The position numbers were made by a program, and so were the translations under genes. From Odoribacter splanchnicus DSM 20712 (lineage in GTDB: Bacteria; Bacteroidota; Bacteroidia; Bacteroidales; Marinifilaceae): a stretch of DNA of 64,000 nucleotides. Below are positions 1 to 8,961 of the stretch, one piece after another. Below the pieces are notes generated by a model that saw only the letters and a program-made list of their open reading frames with translations, did not search any database and was not told where the DNA came from. Positions within the stretch are counted from its first letter, which is position 1. Each line of letters opens with the position of its first letter. The DNA is taken from positions 124,001 to 188,000 of the forward strand of contig NC_015160.1 of the NCBI RefSeq assembly GCF_000190535.1, read 5' to 3'.

Positions 1-21
1 GGTGAATTTCCGAAATATTTT

Positions 22-149
22 GTATCTTAGCCATATCTTTGTTGGAAAATTTCCCCCGTTTTGGCTACCTAACCTCATTTTCGGGGGAATACCTAAAGAT
101 ACAAAAAAGCCAACTAATTCGCAATATTTTATGTATGAATTAGTTGGCT
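22..149. repeat. nested inverted repeats, terminator-like hairpin
   Basis: Three inverted repeats lie side by side or nested here. A perfect 13-bp stem pairs 108-120 with 137-149 around a 16-nt loop, preceded by A residues and followed by T-rich sequence, so it could act as a terminator in either direction. Outside it, TTCCCCCG at 50-57 pairs with CGGGGGAA near 82-89. GTATCTTAG at 22-30 nearly pairs with CTAAAGATAC at 92-101. The block abuts the point where the transposase homology begins (about 178), so it may be the end of another mobile element or the 3' end of a gene left of the window. No coding sequence was recognised in 1-177. Confidence 0.5.
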
Positions 150-177
150 AATTTTATACTATTTACTGAATGTCCCT

Positions 178-834
178 AATGAGATAACAGCCATCCCTGC
201 TGTCTTGTCGGAGATTGACATTGAAGAGGCGATTGTCTCCATAGATGCCATGGGGACACAGCGAGAGATCGTTGACTTAATACTTGATAAGAAAGGCCAT
301 TATTTGTTGTCGGTAAAGGGCAATCAGAAATCTCTGTATGAAGATATTGAATGTGCATTTAAAGTAAACGGCGGCCTTGATAAAGATACGAGCGTAGATA
401 AAGATCATGGAAGGATAGAGGTCAGGAAGTGCTGCATTCTTCCTGCAAGGGAATATCTGCTTGCGGAAACTATTCGATCCTGGAGGGGACCGGGCACGAT
501 TATAAAAATAGAGTCAAGTCGGGAAATAAACGGGAAGACAACCTATGAAACCAGATATTATATCAGTGATGAGATCGGATTAAGCGCGTCTTACTTTCAA
601 AAGCTGATAAGGGGACACCGGAGCATTGAAAACCAACTTCATTGGCACCTGGATGTTACTTTTAAAGAGGATAATTGCAGGGCAAGGAAAGGATACTCCT
701 CGCAAAACTTGTCAGTGCTTAGAAAAGTAGCTTTACATATCGTATCAGAACAAAAAGACAAACTGAGTCTAAAAAGAAGACTTTACAAAGCAGCCTTGGA
801 TATTAACTATTTAAGAAAATTATTGGGATACTAA
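178..834 (+). pseudogene. ISAs1-family transposase, 5'-truncated remnant
   Basis: The protein resembles the C-terminal part of ISAs1-family DDE transposases. Family-like motifs are NEITAIP at the first readable codons (178 on), the second catalytic aspartate in SIDAMGTQ, and the ENQLHWHLDVTFKED block carrying the catalytic glutamate, followed by a normal family C-terminus. The N-terminal part with the first catalytic aspartate is missing: the frame upstream of 178 reads unrelated sequence and soon meets a stop at 136-138. The first possible start, TTG at 205, lies inside the conserved domain, so this is a broken copy that should not transpose by itself. A hairpin follows at 856-885. No clean terminal inverted repeats were found. 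Confidence 0.85.
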
Positions 835-855
835 TCTGATTTTCTAAATCATAAA

Positions 856-885
856 AAGAGGCCTCTTTATGGAAAGAGACCTCTT
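856..885 (+). terminator. hairpin after transposase remnant
   Basis: A 13-bp stem with one mismatch (856-868 with 873-885) closes a 4-nt ATGG loop, 20 nt after the transposase stop. It is preceded by A residues, but the following T run is weak. Confidence 0.55.
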
Positions 886-1196
886 ATAAGATCTCACGAA
901 TCATAGTCAAGAGACTTTGGTTTGCAAAATCTTCACGTAAAAAATCCAGTCGTTAAGGTTCTATTTTCATATGTTAAGACTTTTCTATCTGCAAGATTAC
1001 CTTTATTCCCCAATTACACAACTTTTTTTGAAATATTTTAATGATTTATGCCACAAAACATATTTTAATAGAAATTTTGGTGCGGTTGCCCTGGTATGCA
1101 AAAAGCCGATTTTTAATTTTAGGGCGAAAAATATAGGTGTTTTACTGTATGTTAAGAAAATATTAATGGTCTGTTAAGTTTTTTTTTTGCATTTTT
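886..1196. other. AT-rich intergenic stretch, no gene seen
   Basis: About 310 nt of AT-rich sequence with long T runs. A 68-codon open frame at 971-1177 has no recognisable similarity and biased composition, so it is not called. The sequence just before the SusC promoter is the only part with an assignable role. Confidence 0.5.
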
Positions 1197-1227
1197 TTTG
1201 GAATGTCAAAAAAGTTTGATATGTTTA
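1197..1227 (+). promoter_or_regulatory. candidate promoter of the first susCD pair
   Basis: TTTG at 1197-1200 lies 19 nt before TATGTTTA at 1220-1227. This matches the Bacteroidota -33/-7 pattern at seven of eight -7 positions. It would give a leader of about 150 nt before the SusC start at 1386. Confidence 0.45.
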
Positions 1228-1385
1228 CTGCAGGTTCCTAGATGAGATGGAGAATATGCTCATGTAAAGCGTACGATAAAACTGAGCGTGCTTCCCCGGG
1301 TTTGACGGCTCGGCGCAAATGCATTCTGAATATGGACAGGCATTTGTATTTGTTATTAACTATTTTTAGACCTAAACCTATTTTT

Positions 1386-4300
1386 ATGAGAAAACGATTG
1401 TATCTGTTACTTGCATTCCTTTGGATGGGGGTATGCATGCTGAGTGCGCAGACGAAAAATGTTTCAGGACGTATCTTGTCTGCAGAAAATGATGAACCGA
1501 TAGCCGGTGCTACGGTATTGGTCAAGGGTACATCTATCGGGGTGGCTTCTGATGCACATGGGCATTTTACGCTGAAAGTGCCGGAATCTGCTACCGAATT
1601 AATAGTTTCGTTTATGGGAATGGAAACACAGGAAGTGGGAATCAAAGCGAATCTGACGATTCGGTTGAAGTCTGCCAACGAGAAATTGGATGAAGTGATG
1701 GTCGTGGCTTATGGAACAGCTAAAAAATCGAGCTTTACAGGTGCTGCAGAGGTGATAAAGAACGAACAGTTGGAAAAAATGAATGTCGTGTCTGTCACCA
1801 AAGCATTGGAAGGCACATCGCCGGGTTTGCAGGTGATGGGCGGCACCGGTCAGCCGGGCTCGGGAGCTGCAATCCGTATCCGTGGTATCGGTTCGCTGTC
1901 ATCCTCTTCTGCTCCTTTGTATGTGTTGAACGGAGTTGTTTTTGACGGGGATATCAGTTCCATCAATCCGGATGATATAGAATCAATTTCAGTGTTGAAG
2001 GATGCGGCTTCGGCAGCCTTGTACGGTGCGCGTGGAGCCAATGGTGTCATTATGATACAGACCAAAAAGGGAAATGCCGAGAAGTCGACGCTGAGCGTCA
2101 AGGCTGTCTGGGGATTTTCATCCCGTGCAATTCCCGAATATTCCAGAATCGGAATAAAGGATTATTACGAGACTTCCTGGGAAGCATACAGAAATGCGTT
2201 GGTGGGGACAGGACAATCCATGGAAAAGGCTTCCGAATATGCTGCAGCCAATCTTATCAACAAGCAGCTCGGCGGCTATAACAATTATAACATTCCCGCC
2301 GATAAACTGATAAGTGCAGATGGTAAGGTGGATGCTTCCGCCCGGTTGCTCTATCATGACAATTGGGGCGATGCACTGTTCCGTACCGGGTTGAAGCAGG
2401 ATTATATGCTTTCCATGAGCGGAGGCTCGGACAAGACCACCTATTATCTTTCGCTTGGCTGGCTGGACGAGGAGGGGATTATGACCCGTACGGACTATCA
2501 GCGTTTCACGGCAAGAGCGAATATTAACAGTCAGTTTACCGACTGGTTCAATCTGGAGGGAAATATGGGGTATACCAATGACAAGAGCAATCAGATGATG
2601 CAGGCAGCGGGAACATATGCCATCAACCCGTTCTTTTATTCCCGTATGATTGCTCCGATATTCCCGATTTACAAGCGCGACGAGCAAGGTAATTATATAT
2701 TGGACAGTGAGGGAAACAAGGTTTTTGATTATGGAGAGAAACGCCCTTTCAACGGACGGACCAACAATCTGGCGACATTGATTCATGATGCAGTCTGGAA
2801 TCAGACCGATAATTTCAATATCAACGTCACTGCCGGTACGAAGTTCTTGCGCCACTTTACTTTCAAAGTGAGCGGTAGTGCGGATATATTGAATCGTCGT
2901 TATACCAAAATGTATAACAATAAGTTCGGTGATGCAGCCAATGTCGGAGGACGAGGCAGCGTGGAGGCTTTGAGGATAGAATCGCTTACATTCAACCAGA
3001 TATTGAATTTTAATAAAGAGCTCGGACTGCATAATGTATCTGCAATGGTGGGACATGAAAGTTATCGGTATGTAGAGAAGAGTGTTTTTGCACAGCGTAC
3101 CGGTTTCCCATTGGAGATGTCGAATGATTTGGTATTTGGTGCGCAGTTGGAGGATGGCAGTAGCCAGACCGATGAGCATGCGATAGAAGGTTGGTTCGGG
3201 CAGGTGGGGTATGATTATGCCAATCGCTACTATATATCAGGTTCTTATCGCCGGGACGGTAGTTCGCGTTTCTATAAAGACAGCCGTTGGGGTGACTTCT
3301 GGTCGGTGGGTGCATCCTGGAGAATTTCGCAGGAAGCCTTTATGAAAAATGCCAAATGGATGGACAACTTGAAGTTGAAAGTGTCGTACGGAGTGCAAGG
3401 AAATGATAATATCCTTGATGAAAATGGATATCCCTATTACTATGCATGGCAGAATTTCTTCGAGCCATATCCCAATCATGATTTTGGAGGCGTCATTCAT
3501 AGCACGACAGGCAATAGGGATTTGCATTGGGAGAAAAATACCAATTTCAATGTCGGCCTTGAATTCAGTTTCCTGAACCGTATCCGTGGTGAGGTGGACT
3601 ATTTTATCCGTAAGGGGGAAGATATGCTGTATGCTGTTCCTGTCCCTTATTCCACTGGGTTGCCTTCCATCATGCAGAATGCCGCATCGATGGACAACAA
3701 GGGAATAGAGCTGCAATTGTCTTTTGATATTCTAAAGGAAAGGGCATTCAAGTGGACGTTGGATTTTAATTTGACCCACTATAAGAATAAATTGACTAAG
3801 CTGACGCAAGATGAGGTTTGGGTCAGTACGAAAAAATGGGTGGAAGGCGGTTCTATCTATGATTTCTGGCTGATGAAATGGGCAGGGGTGGATGCTGAAA
3901 ACGGAGATGAATTGTGGTGGTATAAAAACGGAGATGCCTGGGAAAAGACAAATGATTATTCGTTGGCGTCCAAAGATCCGAAGAGTAAACAGTATGTAGG
4001 TTCTGCTATCCCTAAAGTATATGGCGGTTTTACCAATAATTTTTCGTGGAAGGGGTTGAACCTGTCGGTATTTTTCTCCTATTCTGTCGGAGGCAAGATG
4101 TATGACAGCAATTACCAGCGTTTGATGCATGCCGGCAGTTTGGGACATGCATGGCATAAGGATATATTGAAACGTTGGAGAAAACCGGGTGATGTGACCG
4201 ATGTGCCAAGAATTGAAAAGGGTAATCGGTATATTTCAAGATCCAGCAATCGCTTCTTGAAGGATGCTTCTTACCTGTCGTTGCGTAACATCAATCTTTC

Positions 4301-4490
4301 CTATACGCTTCCTGCGGAGTGGAGTAGCCGTGTGGGAATGTCGTCCGTCAAGGTGTTTGTGAGCGGGGACAATCTGGTGACTTTTACAAAATTGAAAGGA
4401 ATGGACCCGACCCAGGCGTTCTCCGGAGTGAGCGATAATACCTACGTGCCGAACCGAGTGGTTTCTGTTGGTTTGAATATTAATTTCTAA
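1386..4490 (+). CDS. SusC/RagA-family TonB-dependent outer-membrane transporter
   Basis: A 1034-residue outer-membrane transporter that would import a glycan or peptide with its SusD partner, powered by TonB. The start at 1386 is chosen because it gives a signal peptide (MRKRLYLLLAFLW, cleaved after LSAQ). The in-frame ATG at 1242 would place 48 unrelated residues before it. Order of domains: carboxypeptidase-like regulatory domain at about residues 20-100 (VSGRIL, GTSIGVASDAHG), TonB plug at about 110-240 (IRIRGIGS, SVLKDAASAALYGARGANGV), then a 22-strand-type barrel to the C-terminus. No STN signalling domain is present, which fits the absence of a nearby sigma/FecR pair. The substrate cannot be inferred. 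The susD gene follows 11 nt later. Confidence 0.93.
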   Translation: MRKRLYLLLAFLWMGVCMLSAQTKNVSGRILSAENDEPIAGATVLVKGTSIGVASDAHGHFTLKVPESATELIVSFMGMETQEVGIKANLTIRLKSANEKLDEVMVVAYGTAKKSSFTGAAEVIKNEQLEKMNVVSVTKALEGTSPGLQVMGGTGQPGSGAAIRIRGIGSLSSSSAPLYVLNGVVFDGDISSINPDDIESISVLKDAASAALYGARGANGVIMIQTKKGNAEKSTLSVKAVWGFSSRAIPEYSRIGIKDYYETSWEAYRNALVGTGQSMEKASEYAAANLINKQLGGYNNYNIPADKLISADGKVDASARLLYHDNWGDALFRTGLKQDYMLSMSGGSDKTTYYLSLGWLDEEGIMTRTDYQRFTARANINSQFTDWFNLEGNMGYTNDKSNQMMQAAGTYAINPFFYSRMIAPIFPIYKRDEQGNYILDSEGNKVFDYGEKRPFNGRTNNLATLIHDAVWNQTDNFNINVTAGTKFLRHFTFKVSGSADILNRRYTKMYNNKFGDAANVGGRGSVEALRIESLTFNQILNFNKELGLHNVSAMVGHESYRYVEKSVFAQRTGFPLEMSNDLVFGAQLEDGSSQTDEHAIEGWFGQVGYDYANRYYISGSYRRDGSSRFYKDSRWGDFWSVGASWRISQEAFMKNAKWMDNLKLKVSYGVQGNDNILDENGYPYYYAWQNFFEPYPNHDFGGVIHSTTGNRDLHWEKNTNFNVGLEFSFLNRIRGEVDYFIRKGEDMLYAVPVPYSTGLPSIMQNAASMDNKGIELQLSFDILKERAFKWTLDFNLTHYKNKLTKLTQDEVWVSTKKWVEGGSIYDFWLMKWAGVDAENGDELWWYKNGDAWEKTNDYSLASKDPKSKQYVGSAIPKVYGGFTNNFSWKGLNLSVFFSYSVGGKMYDSNYQRLMHAGSLGHAWHKDILKRWRKPGDVTDVPRIEKGNRYISRSSNRFLKDASYLSLRNINLSYTLPAEWSSRVGMSSVKVFVSGDNLVTFTKLKGMDPTQAFSGVSDNTYVPNRVVSVGLNINF

Positions 4491-4501
4491 AATAGACAAT
4501 T

Positions 4502-5962
4502 ATGAAGATACTATATATATTGCCGTTGGTTTGGATGTTGGTGTTTACATCCTGCAACAGTGATTTTTTGGATCGAGAACCGTCGAATAAATATACGGAT
4601 GATATATTGCTTACTTCGACGGAGGGAGGTATGATGCTGCTGAACGGTACGTTGCGCCGCACTTATATCAGTTATGAGTCTCATGCACAATACGGGCAGA
4701 AGGCGGTGGATATCATGACCGATATGCTGGGAGAGGATTATTACACGGGAGATGGTTACTGGAACAATTATGAATCGTGGTATTCCTGGTTGGCACACAG
4801 AAGTGCGAATGATGAAGATAATAAATTTGTATGGATGTACTATTACGGTACGATCGACAATATGAATCTTTTGCTTGCGCATGTGGATGCCATGAAGGGA
4901 GAGCAGAAGGAGCGCGATAATCTGAAAGGACAGGCGTACGCATTTCGTGCACACAGCTATTTCAAGTTGGTGCAGTTGTATGCGGAGCGTTATAAACCGG
5001 AAGGCCGTAACACCCAATTGGGAATCCCCGTATATACGCATCCGACCAGTGAGGGAAAAGCCCGCAGTACGGTGGAAGAGGTGTATACTCGCATTAATAC
5101 CGACCTTGATTCGGCGATGATGCTGTTGACGGAAGATAGGATACATATCAGCCATTTTAATTTGAATGTGGCTCAGGGAATCAAAGCGGAAGTGTTGCTG
5201 ACGATGGGAAAATATAAAGAGGCTGCCAAGATGGCACACGAGGCGAGACAGGGCTTTGGTCTGATGCCGCAAGAATTGTTCGCAGCCGGTTTTAACAGTG
5301 TGAACAATCCGGAGTGGATGTGGGGTATGCAGATAAAGGTTGACCAATCGACTATTTACGCTTCCTATTTTTCAAATACGGATCCCTGTTCAATAGGATA
5401 TAATGAGCTCGGTAATGAAAAGCGGATAAATTCGCAGTTGTATGATGCGATGAATGACAGCGATGTGAGGAAATCGGTATGTGTCGGTGCCGACGGTGCG
5501 ACATTGGAATGTGACAATGGTGAATTTGAAGTTCCTCCTTATACGGTGAATAAATTCCGTCTGCCGTCTTATGCCAACTGGTCCGGGGATTATTGTTATA
5601 TGCGTGCAGCCGAAATGTATCTGATTGAGGCAGAAGGGTTGGCTCGCTCCGACCAGAGCAAAGAAGCAGCGAAAGTCCTGTATGAGCTGGTAAGTGCCCG
5701 CGATCCGAAATATAAGCTTCCGGATGTGACAGGGAATGCCTTGGTGGAAGAGGTGATGTTGCAGCGTCGTCTGGAACTTTTGGGAGAGGGATTCCGCTTT
5801 ATGGATATGAAGCGTTTGAATCTGTCGCTTGACCGTACAGATAAGGGACATGAAGAGACATTCCTTAAGCCTGCGAAGGTGGATGCCGGCGATATCCGGT
5901 GGCAGTTCCTGATTCCGACACAGGAAATGACTTCAAATCCGAATATGGTGCAGAACGATTGA
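4502..5962 (+). CDS. SusD/RagB-family substrate-binding lipoprotein
   Basis: A 486-residue lipoprotein that should cap the preceding SusC channel and bind its substrate at the cell surface. The signal peptide ends in FTSC with the lipidated cysteine at residue 18, followed by NSDFLDREP, a typical SusD start. The TPR-like helical core is visible in LKGQAYAFRAHSYFKLVQLY around residue 140-160. The C-terminal RRLELLGEGFRFMDMKR block is characteristic of the family. It is cotranscribed with susC and followed directly by a terminator, so this is a minimal two-gene operon without any hydrolase. The substrate is unknown. Confidence 0.93.
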   Translation: MKILYILPLVWMLVFTSCNSDFLDREPSNKYTDDILLTSTEGGMMLLNGTLRRTYISYESHAQYGQKAVDIMTDMLGEDYYTGDGYWNNYESWYSWLAHRSANDEDNKFVWMYYYGTIDNMNLLLAHVDAMKGEQKERDNLKGQAYAFRAHSYFKLVQLYAERYKPEGRNTQLGIPVYTHPTSEGKARSTVEEVYTRINTDLDSAMMLLTEDRIHISHFNLNVAQGIKAEVLLTMGKYKEAAKMAHEARQGFGLMPQELFAAGFNSVNNPEWMWGMQIKVDQSTIYASYFSNTDPCSIGYNELGNEKRINSQLYDAMNDSDVRKSVCVGADGATLECDNGEFEVPPYTVNKFRLPSYANWSGDYCYMRAAEMYLIEAEGLARSDQSKEAAKVLYELVSARDPKYKLPDVTGNALVEEVMLQRRLELLGEGFRFMDMKRLNLSLDRTDKGHEETFLKPAKVDAGDIRWQFLIPTQEMTSNPNMVQND

Positions 5963-5972
5963 TTCTATATGG

Positions 5973-6003
5973 AGCCGCTCTTGAACAGGGCGGCTTTTTT
6001 TTG
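5973..6003 (+). terminator. intrinsic terminator of susCD operon
   Basis: AGCCGC (5973-5978) pairs with GCGGCT (5990-5995), extended by neighbouring bases, and is followed directly by a run of T. It begins 10 nt after the susD stop. Confidence 0.85.
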
Positions 6004-6055
6004 TGTGGAATGATTAGGTTGTTTGCTTTTTTCAGTATATTGACCACTGAAATTA

Positions 6056-7387
6056 ATGATGCGTTTGTTTATGAGTATTGATAGATGGGTGCTTTTGTGT
6101 TTGGTCTGTCTGACGACATTCTTTGTGGACAATTCAGTATTGGTGCCGGACATAATGGAGTCAAGAAATATAGTTACTGCCCGAGAAATGGTTTATGACG
6201 GCAACTGGATTGCTCCGACGATGAATGGTGAATTGCGCTTGGAGAAACCACCGTTGCCGACATGGCTGACTGCCGTTGTTGAGATGATAGCTCCTGACAA
6301 TCTGGGGTGGCAACGCGGTGTGGCAGGCTTGGCAGCCCTCCTTTTGGTGTTCTACTTTTATTGTTTTGTAAAAAACATTTTAGGAGTTGCTCCTTTTGTG
6401 TCTGCGCTGATTTTGTGTACATGCCATAATGTGATACTGATGGGACGTACGGCATCGTGGGATATATACTGTCATGCATTTATGCTGGGGGCGGTATATC
6501 ATTTGGCGGTGGCAATAAAAGGAATGGGCGGGAAGTGGCGTCATTGTATCGTGGCGGGTGTGCTGGCGGGTCTTTCCATCATGAGTAAAGGGCCGGTGTC
6601 TGTTTATGCTCTCTTGCTGCCGTTTGTTATAGCGTTTGCTTTTGTGATGCGACCTTGTATCAAGGGGTGTCGGGTTGCGATTGGCGTAATGTGTGTGATT
6701 GCATTGGTGGTGGGTGGATGGTGGTTTGTATATATTCACTTATCTTATCCGAATGAACTGGCTGCGGTTGTGGGAAAGGAATCGGGGGCGTGGATTAGTT
6801 ATAATGTACGTCCCTGGTATTATTATTGGAAATTCTTTTTAGAATCGGGGGTGTGGGCAGGTCTGCTGATTACGGCAACTGTCCTGCCTGTATGGAATAG
6901 GCAATTGAGACATAATAAATTGTATTTATTGCCATTGTTGTGGATGTTGGTGGCACTTGTTTTGCTGTCCTTATTGCCGGAAAAGAAGATGAGGTACATA
7001 TTCCCATTGCTCATACCTGCCAGTATGTTAATGGGGGAACTGGTAGATTGGTGGAAAAAAAGTTTTGTCTGTGGTGCTGTAAAAAGAACGGATAGTCTGA
7101 TATTCCGCAGTAATGTTTGGCTCGTTGCAATTGCTGTGGCACTTTTGCCCGTTGCGGGATGGATATTTATGTTTAGTTGCGGGAAGATGACTTTGTTGTT
7201 GTGGTTTGTTGTGACTTGTATTTGTTTGGGTGTGGTTTTTGTATTGGTATGGAGCGGTCTGCGTATGCGGGTGTCGTATATGGAAAACAAAGGGACGGGG
7301 ATATTGTTCTATTTTTTGGAACAATACCCCCGTCCCTTTGTTCTGACGATCTTTAATCCAATAAAGTATGTTCGATCAGTATTTTAA
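6056..7387 (+). CDS. GT39/ArnT-like membrane glycosyltransferase
   Basis: A polytopic membrane protein of the GT-C fold (PMT/ArnT superfamily), which transfers a sugar from a polyprenyl-phosphate carrier on the periplasmic side. Family features are SRNIVTAREMVYDGNWI near residue 40, the conserved EKPPLPTWL motif near residue 65, and about nine to ten hydrophobic helices. The acceptor is unknown; lipid A or a glycan is likely. It is shorter than typical ArnT proteins (about 550 residues). The last 35 or so residues are encoded by the terminator hairpin at 7286-7342 and continue to 7387, past the start of that hairpin's second arm and into the 3' end of convergent mntP. The C-terminus may therefore be a truncation or readthrough of an originally longer gene. 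Confidence 0.75.
   Translation: MMRLFMSIDRWVLLCLVCLTTFFVDNSVLVPDIMESRNIVTAREMVYDGNWIAPTMNGELRLEKPPLPTWLTAVVEMIAPDNLGWQRGVAGLAALLLVFYFYCFVKNILGVAPFVSALILCTCHNVILMGRTASWDIYCHAFMLGAVYHLAVAIKGMGGKWRHCIVAGVLAGLSIMSKGPVSVYALLLPFVIAFAFVMRPCIKGCRVAIGVMCVIALVVGGWWFVYIHLSYPNELAAVVGKESGAWISYNVRPWYYYWKFFLESGVWAGLLITATVLPVWNRQLRHNKLYLLPLLWMLVALVLLSLLPEKKMRYIFPLLIPASMLMGELVDWWKKSFVCGAVKRTDSLIFRSNVWLVAIAVALLPVAGWIFMFSCGKMTLLLWFVVTCICLGVVFVLVWSGLRMRVSYMENKGTGILFYFLEQYPRPFVLTIFNPIKYVRSVF
7286..7342. terminator. bidirectional terminator between convergent genes
   Basis: A 24-bp inverted repeat with one mismatch (7286-7309 with 7319-7342) and a T-rich 9-nt loop. It sits between two convergent genes and lies inside the 3' end of the upstream reading frame. 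Confidence 0.8.
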
Positions 7388-7910
7388 CACCGATTACAAT
7401 TAAGATAAGGCCTCCGAGTAGTTCTACTTTGAGGCCTTTGATTTTTCCGAACCGGAAGCCACAGATCACTCCGCTGAAAGAAAGGAAGAAAGTAGTGAAA
7501 GCGATAACTGAAGCCGGAAACCAGATGCCCGTTTTCAGAAAAGCCATACTCACGCCGACAGCCAGGGCATCGATACTGGTCGCTACGCCGAGGGTGAAAA
7601 GCATCCGGCTAGAAAAGGTAATCAGGTGGCTATCCTCTTCTTTGAAGGATTCGTAGACCATCTTTCCACCTAAATAACTCAATAAAACAAAGGCGATCCA
7701 GTGATCGAAATCGGTGATATAATTACTGAAATGAATACCCATCGCCCATCCCAGCCAGGTCATACCCCCCTGGAATATCCCCATGGTCAAAGCCATTTTC
7801 AGAGACTTCTTGATACAGAACGGTTTCATACATATGCCGCCACTGATACTGACCGCTAAACTGTCCATAGAAAGACCGATTGCAATTAATAGGATGGTGA
7901 TAAAGCTCAT
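7353..7910 (-). CDS. mntP: manganese efflux pump MntP
   Basis: A 185-residue inner-membrane protein with six hydrophobic helices that exports Mn(II). Family marks are MDSLAVSISGG near residue 15-25 and SIDALAVGVSMA near residue 110, the duplicated acidic motifs of the MntP/DUF204 family. The start at 7910 is chosen because upstream codons encode unrelated sequence and a TATCTTTG promoter element lies 19 nt upstream. The length matches the family. It is divergent from the GSCFA gene. No yybP-ykoY-type riboswitch was recognised in the short upstream region. Confidence 0.92.
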   Translation of the reverse strand: MSFITILLIAIGLSMDSLAVSISGGICMKPFCIKKSLKMALTMGIFQGGMTWLGWAMGIHFSNYITDFDHWIAFVLLSYLGGKMVYESFKEEDSHLITFSSRMLFTLGVATSIDALAVGVSMAFLKTGIWFPASVIAFTTFFLSFSGVICGFRFGKIKGLKVELLGGLILIVIGVKILIEHTLLD

Positions 7911-7928
7911 TGTACAAAAATTGTTCTG

Positions 7929-7936
7929 CAAAGATA
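7929..7936 (-). promoter_or_regulatory. -7 element of mntP promoter
   Basis: TATCTTTG read on the minus strand, 19 nt before the mntP start codon. A matching -33 TTTG was not found. Confidence 0.55.
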
Positions 7937-7943
7937 GAAAATA

Positions 7944-7966
7944 AAGTAAAAAGTAAAAGGTAAAAA
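7944..7966. repeat. dispersed A-rich repeat, copy 1
   Basis: A 23-nt sequence (AAGTA, then AAAAGTAAAAGGTAAAAA) that recurs exactly at 44346-44368. This copy lies between divergent mntP and the GSCFA gene. Confidence 0.7.
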
Positions 7967-7979
7967 CGAAAAGGTGACT

Positions 7980-7987
7980 TACCTTTG
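7980..7987 (+). promoter_or_regulatory. -7 element for the GSCFA gene
   Basis: TACCTTTG fits TAnnTTTG. Transcription would start near 7994, after the GTG at 7987 and the ATG at 7990, which supports ATG 8008 as the real start of the next gene. Confidence 0.45.
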
Positions 7988-8007
7988 TGATGAAATTAGT
8001 GGAAAAA

Positions 8008-8955
8008 ATGGAACTACAGACTGTTGTCAAATTGGATAAACCTTCGTTTCGGATCGATTATTCGACCCGGCTCATGATGCTGGGTTCCTGCTTTGTCGAA
8101 AATGTTGGAGCGAAGCTGGAATATTTCAGGTTCAAGACGGATATCAATCCTTGTGGTATTGTATATAATCCCCTGTCTGTGGCTGATACGCTGGAGTTGT
8201 TATTGGCCGGTAAACGATTCTCGCAGGCCGATTTATTACGAAACGGGGAACTGTGGGTGAGTCTGAGCCATCATGGACGGTTTTCCGCCAGGGAAGCCGG
8301 GGACTGTTTACAGCGTATAAATTCCAGATTGGAAAAATCGGTAGCTCATTTAAAAACGACAAATGTCCTGGTGATTACCTGGGGAACTGCCTGGGTATAC
8401 CGTCATCGGCAGTTGGGACGAGTCGTTGCCAATTGTCATAAATTTCCGGCCACTGATTTCGAGCGTTTCCGATTAAGCCCCGAAGATATCGAACAAGTGT
8501 ATACCGATTTATTGTCCCGCCTGCACAGTCGTTATCCGGATATGAGGGTGCTGTTCACCGTGAGCCCTATCCGGCATTGGAAAGACGGAGCACATGCCAA
8601 CCAGTTGAGTAAAGCGGTATTGTTGCTGGCCATCGATAAATTGAAGCAAAGGCTGGATTATGTCTCTTATTTCCCTTCTTATGAGATCGTGATGGACGAG
8701 CTTCGGGATTATCGTTTCTATACAGAAGATATGTTACACATCTCTCCGCAAGGAATCGAATATATCTGGGAGAAGTTTCAGTCCCTGTATATGACTTCGG
8801 CAACCGAAGCGTGGATGAAGCGCATCGATAAAATAAACAAGACTTTATTACACCGACCTACAGATCCTGATTCGTCTGTTTATCAGGAATTGATGAAAAA
8901 AACAGCTCAGGAGCGTGAACGGCTTGAACGTGAACTCAGTATTTCTTTCAGTTGA
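8008..8955 (+). CDS. GSCFA-domain protein
   Basis: A 315-residue protein of the GSCFA family (Pfam PF08885), common in Bacteroidota and proteobacteria. The family name motif is present as MLGSCFVEN at about residues 20-28, and the SGNH-hydrolase-like fold is suggested by LFTVSPIRHWKDGAHAN near residue 185. The exact reaction is not established for the family. There is no signal peptide, so it is probably cytoplasmic. The start at 8008 is preferred over 7987 or 7990 because a -7 promoter element covers those codons. It is convergent with the SPOR gene, six nt apart. Confidence 0.85.
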   Translation: MELQTVVKLDKPSFRIDYSTRLMMLGSCFVENVGAKLEYFRFKTDINPCGIVYNPLSVADTLELLLAGKRFSQADLLRNGELWVSLSHHGRFSAREAGDCLQRINSRLEKSVAHLKTTNVLVITWGTAWVYRHRQLGRVVANCHKFPATDFERFRLSPEDIEQVYTDLLSRLHSRYPDMRVLFTVSPIRHWKDGAHANQLSKAVLLLAIDKLKQRLDYVSYFPSYEIVMDELRDYRFYTEDMLHISPQGIEYIWEKFQSLYMTSATEAWMKRIDKINKTLLHRPTDPDSSVYQELMKKTAQERERLERELSISFS

Positions 8956-8961
8956 TTCCGG

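Noticed and set aside
971..1177. Small coding gene
   Set aside because: The composition is biased, no family is recognised, and the frame lies in AT-rich DNA before a promoter.
1242..1385. N-terminal extension of the SusC protein
   Set aside because: The extra 48 residues precede a normal signal peptide and resemble no SusC; the ATG at 1386 explains the protein better.
2118..3179. Long antisense open frame inside susC
   Set aside because: The product is low in recognisable structure and mirrors the codon bias of the real gene. The same applies to the long opposite-strand frames in sprA, the second susC and the protease gene.
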